64,000 nucleotides of DNA from Litoditis marina (lineage: Eukaryota > Nematoda > Chromadorea > Rhabditida > Rhabditidae): positions 1,178,001 to 1,242,000 of the forward strand of contig OZ038435.1 in the NCBI GenBank assembly GCA_964036275.1. Reading direction: 5' to 3'. The position numbers were made by a program, and so were the translations under genes. Under the pieces are notes generated by a model. The model worked only from the letters and a program-made list of their open reading frames with translations, was not told where the DNA came from and searched no databases. Below are positions 11,075 through 22,531 of this stretch, piece by piece; position 1 is the stretch's first letter; every line of letters begins with the position of its first letter.

Positions 11075-14000
11075 ATGTGGTTACTGATCCCCCTACTGTG
11101 GATACCTACTGTGTTATGTCAGGATGCCCCGGTAGCCAAGAAGCTAGGTAGGAGTTTTTCTTGCAACATTTCCCAAAGGGAAGTGTAGAATCCATTAAGT
11201 ATCTGTCTTACGTACAATTCGAAACAACCCCAGACCCCACACGCCGATCATAACCACTTCACCGAAAAGCACTCATATCGGCAGCACATACGAAATCGAA
11301 ATATGTATTTGTGAACAACAAAAAGTGAGATACACAGTATACTTCTTAGCTCAGACAATTTCAAGCAAATCGGTCAACCACTTCTGCAGCGGCCAAGGAG
11401 AGCGTGCAGGTCAGAGAGAAGCGAACTGTCTCAGACTGTCTGCGGTTTTCACTGACCTCCATGTTCTGTCGTTCTTGTAGTTTGGTAATAGCAACACATT
11501 CCAACCTTTTGCTGACTATTGTCTAGTGCAAACTCTCATATTTTTTTTTTGTTTTATTGATAGGTAATGAGAACTGAATGCAAGAATCATTAACGTTTCA
11601 GTGGCATTTACGCATTTAGAACAGACTGAAAGTTTTGTAATCACATTGTAGGAGTCTCAGTAGGACCGAAAAACTTTATATATACTGTTCCATTCAGTTG
11701 GTGGGTATAACGAGAGATTCTATGTGTTAGCTGCAATCAGCTGTTCTTTCGGCTAGATTAGCAAGTTTTCCCTATCGCGCGACTGATCCTTTTCCTTTCT
11801 TCCCGCCCAGACTTACGCAATAGCCGACTGAGCTGCCATCTATAAGGCAGAGTCACCGAATTTTCCAAGTACTTTGATCTCGATACACTCCTTAGTTCAC
11901 GATTTTGCCCAAGAAGCCGCAGGACACTATCACATAATGGTAGGGTGACATTTTTGTTCCAACTGGAAAATAAAAAATGTTTTTGTTTTGCAGGAGTTAC
12001 TGACACGGATCTTCTCAACACAGCACGACCGACGCATAACACGAAAGTAAAGGTGAGAACAACGTGTTCCACTTTCTGTTTTGCTGTGCCCAACATGTTT
12101 TGTAGTAGTAAGCCGACAACTGTCGATTAGAGTAACGATGCGTAAACACGTCATTCTAGAAAAGCTAGCGGAAACGTTACGTATATAGAACGACGTTAAC
12201 TGAGCTGTAGTATGATCTGTACATTCGAAACAGTTTTCGAACTACCACGGAAGAAAAATTCGCAACCAACTGTAGCTGAACTTGATGTTCATTTTCGAAA
12301 TAGTTAACATGCCTTTAAAAATGACCAGAATGATTGACGAGTGAGTTTAGGAAATTCAAAATACTTTTTGTTCTAGGTTCGTGCCAACGGAGTGACACAG
12401 TTCCGCGACGAAGTGGACGACTATACTGATTTCGACGCACAACGGTTGCGCAACAGAGGTGGGATACGGTATCTCTGGTATCCTTATATCTGTCAAAGAA
12501 TGAAACTTTATCTGGAGACGAAAACCTTAAGTGTACATTCCACACAGAGAGACGTAATTGTGTATAGATCAATTCTGCCTGTACAGTTGCTTTTTGAAAA
12601 ACAATTCTTGTAAACAGTAATTATACCAATCTCGAAAAATTGAAAATAGTAAACCGATTCAATCATAGTATCGTTCCACTGGAAACTCAATCAAGAACCA
12701 TGATAGTCGATATTGACTAATTAAAGTGATGTTACAGCCAGCCACAATCTTCAAACTGTCACTTTTGCCCCCTACCCTCAGAAGTACGACATACCTACTT
12801 TGGAGGCGGGCACTGCACCCGGAAGAGGTATGATAGTTCGTTCGCTCTTCGCGAAGCAAGCCCATACGGTTTATGCTGGCCTAAACCGCTAAGTGTGAAA
12901 TTTGATCCCGTTTTTTCTCGGTCGAAATTAGTGAATTTTAGAGTTCAAACTACATCTAAGCTATGTTCATCGACTATACGTTCTACCCGACGGTGGACTA
13001 CTAGCGGCGTAGCAATCCTTTCAATCTCATGTGAACCTCATGAACACCTCAGGAGCTACTGGTGCACTTCTAATGTTGTAGCATGGCAATCAATAGAATC
13101 TCATCAGTAGTTCATGAGATGTTGCTCATGAGGTTATTCATTAGGTTTTAGAAGGATTGCTAAGCCGCCTACAGTAGTCTAACCACCTTTTCAACTACTG
13201 CGCAATTACGGACTGAAAAACGTTCTTGACCTACAAAGTCATAGAAAAGTCGAAGAGTTTCGTTGCAGATAAACATTCTTGGCGGACACGTTTGTTTTGT
13301 TTTTAATTTGAAATTGATGAATCAAAGTTATTTCCAGCCGTACCAACATCGGGTGGTGCTCCAGCTGGATACACTCAGATCGGTAACCAGCAACTATTGA
13401 TTCCACAACAACAGCAACCACAACCGCAGGTATGGCCACCAAGGGCGAGTTAGTAACAATCTCACGGCAACTATTTCAGCCGTACGGGTGTGGAGATAGG
13501 CATGCGGGAGCTCTGCTACCAGCTCATCCGCCAGACAGATACGGCGGCGAGCGGGGTCGAACTCAGGTCTGTGGAGCGACAACCAAACGCTAACCTCTTG
13601 ACCCGAGTAGGAACCGCTTTTTCGAGATACAATTTATATGGTGTAGGTTGCCGGATCTGATATGTTTGTAGTTTGCTTCCATTGCTTTTTGTTCGCAGTT
13701 TGGGGGATAGTGCTCGAGTTCGTGCTCGAGGAACTACAGCAATGATTCGGTCACTAACTCCCAACATATTTAATTGTACCAGAGTACCGGTATCGAACTA
13801 CAAACAAAACAGAACGTAACGAAACAATGTTCTCCGATCGTCTTTTCCTGGAACTTTCGTGAAATATACATCAAACTCCTTAATAAATCTGAGCCGGTTT
13901 CTTTTCAGGTAGCACAGCGTCGTGGTTACTACTACCAGCACTACCCCTGGAACCGACTCCCAAAACAGTACCTTCTGAGACCAGCGTTGACCTACGTCTA

Positions 14001-16093
14001 CCCACCGCAGTACCAGAACACTATCTACACGTACCCACATAGGCTACCATACTCCGGTTGGTATAAAATCACATAGACTACGATGATTGCTAGTGAAATA
14101 CTGCTACTCACACGATCCCTCGTCCCAGGTACATGAACTCCTGAATGGGGACGTCCCGTGTCCTGGGACGGTACCGGGACTGCACTGTTCCAAATATACG
14201 CGTTGATTTTGACAGACAGCCTAGCGACGCATCATGCGTTGCTGTCTGTCCGGATCGATAAATATCTTTAGAGCCATTTACTCCTCGGACATGGGACATC
14301 CCATTTCTGTCTGTTGGACAAGCGACTGCTGATTAGATTAGTGAAATGCGTACGTATAAACCAAATCACAACTAGAACAGTGCATTTATAAAATGCTGAC
14401 GATTCTCCACTATTACTACTACGAACACCTGAAAGTATTTCAAGTAGTCTCAGATAAAAGTTATCACAAACCTTGGGAATAGGACCGTGTACTGCAAATT
14501 TCTATGAATGGGTAAAACACAGTAAATCTGTTCAGACCGCTACAACATCTACCGATCGAATCCGCTGTTCAATCCGACCAGCTACGCCAGTTACTCGGCC
14601 TACGCGCAGAGAGGTGAGATTACGGTATCGACAGAAAATTGTCGGGCAGAACTATAGGGGGCGTCCAAACCATTGTAGTTTGATCTCTAACACTCCGTTT
14701 TTAACGAATTTCGACCATGATAGGACGGAATCAAACTACAGACACAGCAGGAAGACGCACCATACACATTACAGCGAGATCGCCATTTCCGTATGAGCTT
14801 TCTTTGGAAATATATTGAAATTGAAGTGTCATTTGTTTCCACTCCGTTACAGCGAGATCGCCATTTCAGTCTTTCAGTAGTGGATGGACGTGTTCATCAG
14901 AAAGTCCACGTACAATTTGAAATTCAAGTAATTGTAGAAGTATTTTTACACAGATCTAGAAAGTATATTTCCCCTTTTCTTTTCAAGCAATTATACGAGA
15001 ATTACAGACCTGCAAAAACTTTATGTTGGAATACAAATTGGAAATGACATCCATTTCTATTCTCTTTAGGTTGCGGTCAACAGGGTGGTTGCGGCGGCGG
15101 CGGCGGTTGTCAAGGCAAGTTAATTACTTTGTTTTATCGGCGTACTAAATCACTGTAACCTCCCTTGTGAGCAACAATACCCTTATCTCTCTCCTAGAAT
15201 ATAACGTACCGTAACCCCTTCATCTGGTGATCCATCAAGGAATCAACGGGAACTCGACAATAAATGGGAACATGTTCAGTTCAGCGAAAAATATATCATA
15301 TCAACTATCTCTTCACTTGTTTACTGCACTACCCCCTCACGAAGTTTCGAGCAAGTTTCAGTGGCAAAGTTTTACTCAGAGAAAAACTTGACGCTGATTC
15401 AGATTGCGGTGGTAGTGAGGGGGGGGGTGGCTACGCCACTGAGTGACCCAAAGTATAGATACCTGCTGGAGTCTCACTCAAAATAATTTGCCTATCAAAC
15501 ATCTTATCCAGTGTGAACTCCAAACACAAAAGGGAGGAGATAGGGAGAGAGACCAGATAGAGGGAGGAGAAGAGAGAGGAGGGCGGGGGGAGAGAGCGTA
15601 GAGACTAAATTTCAGAGGAAGAGGAGGAAGTATGAGTGAACGAGAGTAATTCTCAACGAACCTCGAATTCAGAATGAACGGGTGATTCAGATTGCGGTGG
15701 CAGTGGGGGTGGTGGCTACGACACCGAGTATTCTGACGGAGACGACTACTCGAGCGAAGAAGACACCCAGGGCGGTCGTTCGGGAGAGGCGCATCTGAAT
15801 AAGAAGGACCCGTTGGACGACCTGGATCTGGAAGATCTAGAGAAACTCGAGAATGCCGGTAGGTTCCACAAGTGCTTTCTCTACTTGCCTACAATCCTAT
15901 AGTCGACAGCATTCCTACTGCGCCTCGTACAGTACTCATTCTAACTTCCGAATGACTGTTATTTTACGAACTTCAACTTTATCGAATACATCTAAGAATA
16001 CGATCTCTGTAAAAGGGAATCAGAATCAGATGCGGAAAAATTAGCCTTTTCATTCCAGATTCCTCTGAACTGAAGCAAAAGTCTCGACGATAA
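11075..16093 (+). CDS. Secreted Tyr/Gln/Pro-rich protein with Gly-Cys block and acidic tail (259 aa)
   Basis: Exons 11075-11147, 11994-12052, 12377-12458, 13338-13429, 13909-14056, 14536-14613, 15070-15114, 15691-15858, 16059-16093; all phases agree. I do not recognise a family. Residues 1-15 are a signal peptide (MWLLIPLLWIPTVLC). A charged linker follows, then a Gln run (QQQQPQPQ), a Tyr/Pro-rich stretch (YYYQHYPWNR, YVYPPQYQ, TYPHRLPY), a Gly/Cys block (GCGQQGGCGGGGGC then DCGG), an Asp/Glu-rich region (EYSDGDDYSSEED, DDLDLEDLEKLE) and a basic end (KQKSRR). The composition suggests an extracellular matrix, cuticle or shell-type protein; that is inference. The intron after 15114 has a GC donor (CAAG|GCAAGT). 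A duplicate of exon 8's start lies at 15403-15446. The introns carry a MITE, a SINE and a GTAGTTTGATC hairpin. Confidence 0.75.
13001..13173. mobile_element. Inverted-repeat MITE, family A
   Basis: Ends AGCGGCGTAGCAATCCTT and its reverse complement near 13151-13170 (AAGGATTGCTAAGCCGCC). The interior again consists of CTCATGAG/CATGAGAT words. It is intronic, in the gene at 11075-16093. Confidence 0.75.
13503..13610 (-). mobile_element. tRNA-derived SINE, family 2
   Basis: The minus strand reads a tRNA-like unit with a B box GAGTTCGACCC and an A-box-like AGAGGTTAGCG. It closely resembles 53415-53535, including the downstream CCGCC..TATCTGTCTGGCGG segment. This copy is more decayed. The acceptor arms do not pair, so I do not call a functional tRNA. 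Confidence 0.65.
14675..14740. mobile_element. Short hairpin element, family D (GTAGTTTGATC ends)
   Basis: Begins GTAGTTTGATC and ends with the near reverse complement GGAATCAAACTAC about 65 bases later. The same paired ends occur at 26031-26083 and 47597-47664. Single ends are scattered throughout (for example 27251, 27921, 31771, 35526, 44650, 52220). Confidence 0.6.
15403..15446 (+). other. Duplicated exon copy / possible alternative terminal exon
   Basis: Preceded by GCTGATTCAG, it copies the start of the exon at 15691 (ATTGCGGTGG then a G-rich stretch, then GGCTAC, ACCGAG versus GCCACT, GAG). Spliced from the GC donor at 15115 in the same phase it would read DCGGSEGGGGYATE and stop at TGA 15444-15446. 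It is therefore either dead duplicate sequence or an alternative 3' exon giving a protein without the acidic tail. Confidence 0.55.
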
Positions 16094-16970
16094 GCAAGTG
16101 ACCTGCTGCGCCGATAGCCGGTGATGTACATAAAAGAATAATTAAATAAATATTCAAACTTATTCTGTTCTAAGTTGCTTCATATATGATAATTGCAAAT
16201 CTCAAATAGTGTTAAGCACAAAGGTTAACGTAGTATATTCTCCACACGTCAGTCGATTGAACTGGTTTACAATGATTGGTGTGGGGCGGAAATGAGTAAT
16301 TTCCCTCGAGCAGAGCGATATGAGAGATGATAGTTTTCATAACAGTAATGAACATACACGCCAACAAAAATTCATCGCAATCACAGAAAAGGTTCAAAAC
16401 AAGTACTGAAAACCATTACAAAGTGAGGTATCTGCCCCACAGCGTCGAGACACTCAACGCTATAAAAAAAGCAAATTCAAAATTAATACAAGCTATTCAA
16501 CAGAAAAGGATTGCTCTCCACGAACTTGTAACGACAAGTTCTGGGCAACCTACTATACGAACACTACGTGCTGCTATATAACCAACTAAAGCTCATTAAG
16601 ACAAACACCAAACTTCTAATCTAATTACTATACACAAGCAATAAATACCTAGAAAGGTGGCACCGCAGAGTAACAAAGTCTCAACGAAAATTGCCACAAA
16701 TAAAAAATATGATAACTTACAAGCATTACTCTGAATGGTCAGTAAGCGCCTCACTCAAAACACAATAACATACACAAGAACATGAACTATTACAATCTAT
16801 AGAATCAGGTTGAACCCAAATGATATAAATATTATAACTGGGAACCGCACCGACTGCCAGAACAAATTGAATATGAAAAACACGATGAATAGATAATTAG
16901 AAACCATCTAGCATACTTGAAAGGACAATTACATTGTCGTACAAATCGTATTGTCGCAGATACTGAGGGC
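16094..16970. other. Convergent intergenic region
   Basis: AATAAA at 16145-16150 serves as the likely poly(A) signal of the upstream plus-strand gene, 52 bases after its stop. The rest is AT-rich. A plus-strand open frame at 16327-16581 has no recognisable domain and no splice support, so I do not call it. Downstream lies the 3' end of the minus-strand KH gene. Confidence 0.5.
16145..16150 (+). terminator. Canonical poly(A) signal
   Basis: AATAAA 52 bases beyond the TAA of the secreted Tyr-rich gene. Confidence 0.6.
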
Positions 16971-19900
16971 TCAGACTGAATCTTGCGTCTTTCTGGGAGT
17001 TGTTACAGCTTTCTTTGGGCTGAACTCCAGATGAACCTTGGGTCGTTCACGGAACTAAAAAACACCACTAATGTATGCGAGAGGAAAGTATTAGAGAAAG
17101 GCATACTTTAACGTTCAAATGAGGTCGCTTTCTTGAATCAGTAATTATCAGTGGAATGAGGGGAGACCACAGGTTGTAAGCCGTGTAATTTTTCGAAAAA
17201 AAGGGGGATCGTGCTAGGTCCAAAGTCGAGAAATTTTGTGGTCACTCCTTACTGAAATACTGAAAAGCTCAACAGCCAATGATCCAACATCCAACTATTG
17301 GCTATAACTGTGATATGATAGATGTAGATCGGCTATATGGGGTAAATCGGCATATATCCAAATAAGTGTGCCACAAAGCGTGCAGTTACGGGACTATTGA
17401 TCAGAAATCAAAAAGCTAAACACAGAACTGCTGCATTTGTGACAGTTTGTTTTAACTCCCATAAATGTCGACAGCATAATATCCATATCCACATACTTTT
17501 TTCTCCTCATTGCTGGTTTGTCCGCTTGAAATGAAGGCAAGAATGTGCTGTTTCGCCGTTTCGCATTGACGTGCGTTGCGTCCGATCACCTCGACAGGAA
17601 ACTGCCCATCTCTCTTCGATTCAGTATGCAGCTGCAACACGAAAACTTTTTAATGATCTTAACCCATAACTTTGAACGTCTAGAGTGTAATTGGTGGCAG
17701 TGCAAATATATTAGCTTATCTTCTTTAACGCGTAAGGCGTAAACGAAACATAAATGTCTTGCCGTCTACATATTCGATTGACAGGAGGTATCGAATAACA
17801 CAATAAGTATCTCTGAACGTCATTTAAATATATTTTAGAAAGATTTTAGAGATTCAAATACGTCTGAGCTCTAATGAGTTACCGAAACTTACCGTGATTA
17901 GACAGTTGGTTGCCTCCTCGACCCGTTTCTTGTTGGCACCCCGTGTACCGATGAGTCGAGGCGCATCCGTGCAACGGACCATGAACAACAATCGCTCCTT
18001 CTTCCGATCCATAGGATTCACCGGTACAGCACCCACACGCGATTTCGACTGAGATTCCGAAGAGGAAGAAAACGAGGACAACTGAACTGCTACCAAATTA
18101 CTAGCTAAAACGCATTTATGTACAAAATCGAGTAGCTCACTCGTCCAGCACAGTGCTCTGAGAAAACTAATCTTTGAGTACGTAAAACTTCATGAAGTAG
18201 CACCGAAAAAGTCGATCTTTCCGAATACTACAAAAAAGGGTGTACTTTTTGTGAAATAGGCGCACCTTACTGGTATATGCGAATAAAACGAAGATGAAAG
18301 CATAGAGTGAATACAATAAATGATGACTTCCCTAAACTGTCACAGAATCAAAATGATCATTTTTCGTACTTTATTCTGAAAACACACAGTAATTGTTGCC
18401 GGCACTTACCCCAGTCTGATCATTCTGAAGATGTTGATTCGAATCGGATTGGACTCCGGGGCTCGTTGGGGAAACAGTTGATAGTGCAGCCGTCAGGTAG
18501 CGCATCGATAATGTACTGTTATCCTCGAGACTGCCTGCTAGAATCGATATTAGGTAAAAACCACTGAGCATGAAAATGTAACGGTCACTCTTAAACTAGT
18601 TCGCCTAATTTCTATTTGGTACAGCGTACGATGTTACCATCCTAGTTCAGATACCGTATCGGACTCGACATGAACGAGATGCACATTCAAAACTAGACTT
18701 CCTAACTTGAGCGGTCGGACAAAACCTAAGCGTTTGTTCAAAGCCTGAAACATGATGTATTTCTTCAATTTTGTCCTAATTTTCCAGAAAATAGGCCCAT
18801 ATTTGGATATTGGCCTTTGTGGTTGGCGTGCTGGCGAAGTAACAACGAAACCTAATAATTTCACCATCGACAAATCTTTTTTCAAATGTTCAATTAATGG
18901 TGAAGGTGATACTCTGGATTTTGCCCCTATATCCTCGTACGAAGTTTGAACACATCCTGTGTTCAAATTTGGTACATACCGTAGGCAGCGGGCACAGCGT
19001 GATCACCATCTTTGCTCAATTCCTCGTTTCTAACTCCCAGGTGTTCTTGAAAGAGCCCATTCATCAAATGACCAGCGACCCGAAGACTGTCGGCAGAACC
19101 AAACCAGCTAACATGACCACATTCATCAAGCTGCAACACAGATGTGGAAGTGTTTGTAAAACTATAAACTACTTATGTTACCTTTTTACACGCATCAGAA
19201 GCAATATAACGGAACAGCAAAGCAGATGACACTAAACAGCTGATACATTTTTCTTATTTCTGCTCACAAATCTTCAAAATGTTGAAGTTGATAAGTTGAA
19301 TCATTTTCATACATAAAACTCATGATGTATTCTACATCCACTAAATATATGTTGTGAGTGAAAACAAATAGCTCCAAAATCTAACCATTTTAGTCATAGG
19401 TGGGATGCCACGGTCCGCTGACCGGGGGACCCTTAACTATTTGCCAGACTGGATGAGAGGGGACCTATAACTATTTAACAAAATACCCATTTTTGTCTTT
19501 GTGGCGCCACTGAATTGGGAAGGGACCCATAACTATTTGCCAGACTGGATGAGAGGGGACCTATAACTATTTAACAAAATACCCATTTTTGTCTTTGTGG
19601 CGCCACTGAATTGGGAAGGGACCCATAACTATTTGCCAGACTGGATGAGAGGGGACCTATAACTATTTAACAAAATACCCATTTTTGTCTTTGTGGCGCC
19701 ACTGAATTGGGAAGGGACCCATAACTTTTCGTGTTTTTCCGCAGGAGGGATCTTTAACTCTTGAGACCTGTAACCAGGACCATCCCACATATGATTTTAG
19801 TCAAACTATGTTGTTAGAACGCATTTGTGTTCTAATCGTTCCGTGTATTCGGTTGCAGATACAATTTACGCATACGCATATTTTGCTGCATTTGATCAAC

Positions 19901-21217
19901 ATAGAGCATTTTCTTGGAAAAACAGTAGTTCAAATACAATTCCGTTCCCTGTCTATTTTCTATTACGAGCAGAAGTAAACAAAGTAGGCAACTAACGATC
20001 ATGTCCGATATTCCGGAGTCGCGGATCAAACGCTGATAGAAGAAAGAAACAATGGCAGCCTGCGCAATCGTGAGGGTGGCAGAACACGACTCGTCAGTCT
20101 TCTGATGCACTTCTGAGAGTAGAATACCCCTGAATCAAAACAACTTACAGGGAATACGAAAATGTGGCATATCCGCACTCTATCCAATCTGTCCAAATCA
20201 CCTTACTATCATAATACAATTTCATGAGAACTTGCCTATTTTCGAAACAAAATCACGTAGCTCCACTCATACAAATCGAGCAACGGTTTTCTTTTTTTAA
20301 ACAATAGTTACACGTCACACCTCACAGGTGTGTGGTGTACTCCCATTCGAAAAATTATTTCACTATTACTCGTGAAATAGTGCATTGCATTCCGCGTCCA
20401 AATTATAATACCAATTATTATGCACATGGTTGTAATTCGAAAAATATTCCCAATTCGCCCATTGACGACAGCCTAATTTTCTTCACTGTTGACTACAAAC
20501 TGAATTCCATTTCATGAGCCCATAATATGATAACTGACCTTTTCATATCATGCTCGTACCAAGCATTTCTCAGCTCATTTTCAATCTGAGTCACTGAAGA
20601 ATTTACATCATGATAAACAGTTATCATGTTTTCGCTGACTCGGAAGTAAACATCGCACACTTCTTCGAGATGATTGAGAATTGCCACACCTTCTTTCTCT
20701 GAAAAAGGTCAATATACACTAGATATATAGTCATAGGTAGAATACTCCGTCAAAATGGGGCTGACCTATATTCATTTTTGGCCGTTCCCTGGAAACACTC
20801 ATTTTTGGAAGCAAAAACTGTTTGAAACGCGATAAACGAGAGAAAAATTCACTTTTAGGGGGATATTATGCCCCTATCTCGGGTTGCGCGCGTTCATTGC
20901 TGTTGGACTGGTACTGAACTATTTGATCTATGGATATAGTTATACGTGGGAAGGAAAAAAATCACCCAATATCGTACCAAATTCTTTTTTTTTTCACGGC
21001 AGAAAAGTATCGCACTTTCTTGGAAGAACCTTCTGAACCTAGTTATTATTTGATTTGCTACAGATAATTGCTATGAAATATATGATGATGAGAACGAAAT
21101 TAGCGAAAACTACAAACCTCCAAGGAAACGTGCGAGCTCTTTGGAAGCTGGTATGCATGTTGAAGTAGTACTAGCGAACGATTTGACGAAGCTAGGCACC
21201 AAAGCATCAAAATTCAT
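16971..21217 (-). CDS. KH-domain protein, Bicaudal-C/GLD-3-like KH (8 exons, 358 aa)
   Basis: Exons in transcript order: 21217-21118, 20698-20539, 20129-19997, 19130-18980, 18534-18410, 18081-17893, 17631-17497, 17054-16971; every phase closes from ATG to TGA. The clear domain is a type I KH at about residues 240-300: [20 protein letters not shown], then [24 protein letters not shown]. The IGxxGxNxKxVxExTxC spacing is that of Bicaudal-C-type KH modules, which bind RNA. The N-terminal 180 residues are helical with no motif I can name; a Ser-rich linker precedes the KH. The tail is basic ([15 protein letters not shown]). Likely role: cytoplasmic RNA binding; orthology to GLD-3 is only a guess. 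The exon 5 acceptor is a NAGNAG (TAGCAG), so start 18537 or 18534 differ by one residue. The gene is divergent from alpha-tubulin. Confidence 0.75.
19422..19735. repeat. 96-bp tandem repeat, about 3 copies
   Basis: TTGCCAGACTGGATGAGAGG recurs at 19441, 19537 and 19633, an exact 96-base period. The copies are almost identical, so the array is young. Each unit holds GGACCTATAACTATTT and GGGACCCATAACTATTT half-units. It sits in an intron of the KH gene (19131-19996). Confidence 0.9.
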
Positions 21218-22531
21218 CGTGATTCAGATGTCTGTCCAGCTAGAATCAAAGTGAACTTATAGGATTGTTTGTTATACAAACTGCGATAGAATCATGCAAT
21301 ACGAAGCAATGGAAAAAAGGTTGCAATAGATGACCTAAAATTACAACGAATTACAAACCTAAAACCGCAGACGCGGCTGGGAAAGCCGTTTGCCAGCATT
21401 ATTTTGTTTGTAACCTTACTACATTCTCGGCAAAAAAGTATATCCACCGACAAGTTTTCGCGTAGTAGAGCGTTACATAATAATCTAAATTGTGCTGCTC
21501 TCACAGTTGTTTACAAGAAGTTTGAAGTAAGTGATAATGAGCTTCAGTTGCGAGCCGGAAAACACTACATGTAGGTTTAATGGTAAACCGCTATACTAAG
21601 CACTTAACCATAACAAGTGATTGTAGTACATTTAAAGCCGATAATTTGAAAAAGAAATCATAACTTCTAATATAACGACCCAATTTTTTATTTTATGCAA
21701 ATCCCAAAAATCCCAAATTTGCATATATGCCCAACAGCAGTAACGAAATTCCGGTCACATGTTAAAAAGCAGGTAAAGGTTTTGTCAGTTTTATTTTTGC
21801 GGTCAGCTTAAATTTATTACTGTAATCGTAAACTTTCTCTTCTACTACATTCATTGTTCAAAAACGACAACTAGTTATCGTCTCATCTATAGCTCGAGAA
21901 TCTGTTCGATAACTAGTAAGATGTTTCTTGTGAATTGGGGCACGTGAGAATCGTTCACGATGTGAAAAAGTCGGTTTGATTTTGGGTCTCGGAAAAATTC
22001 ACCGTCGGGGCTTTTTTAAATTTGATTTTTTTTGCGTGGGTGGGCTCATCATTCTCTTATCAACTTTATTATTACATGTTGACGTTCCCATTTTTCAATT
22101 CAAATTGTTACATTTATTACTACACCTCCAGATGACGATCTCTCTGCTCTCTCATATGCGTGCAGTGTCTCGTCGGCTGATCATTGATCTACGGATCACT
22201 GCTCTCTGCGCTCTCATTCCGGAACACTCTTTCCTTTCTCTCTGATTTCCTCCCCTCTCTTTTTCCCGCCAACATTTGTCAAGGGCCGAGTTCTATCAGA
22301 ATACCATTCATTCAGTCCACTCTGCTCCTTCAACGTCTTCGCTCTTCTCTCCGCTAGCTATTTCAATAGTTCAAGTTATGATATTTTAGTATAAGGTGTA
22401 AGTGGATATTTATAGTCATCCGTTTTCTCTCAAGTTTCTTGCACAGTTGTATAGTTGTTTTGTGCAATTACTATCTGTTCAATCTGATTAATTTTGGTCT
22501 ATTTTCAGTGCACTGCCTCTACTGAATAATC
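21218..22531. other. Divergent promoter region, KH gene / alpha-tubulin
   Basis: 1.3 kb separate the two start codons. Near 22110-22250 the plus strand is rich in CTCTCTGCTCTC words, a common tubulin-promoter composition. A likely 5' UTR intron of tubulin runs 22398-22508 (GTAAGT donor, TATTTTCAG acceptor). No coding exon is seen. Confidence 0.5.
22398..22508 (+). other. Probable 5' UTR intron of alpha-tubulin
   Basis: Donor GTAAGT after ATAAGGT and acceptor TATTTTCAG, leaving 23 untranslated bases before the ATG at 22532. Confidence 0.45.

Noticed and set aside
16327..16581. 84-codon plus-strand frame between two convergent genes
   Set aside because: AT-rich, no domain, no splice or promoter support.
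18634..18966. 110-codon minus-strand frame inside the KH gene
   Set aside because: Including it breaks the phase or introduces a stop; splicing 18980 to 18534 is clean.
21062..21149. Plausible plus-strand exon with acceptor CTACAG and donor GTATGC
   Set aside because: No start or downstream exon fits, while the minus strand over the same bases gives a first exon whose phase joins exactly to the KH gene.
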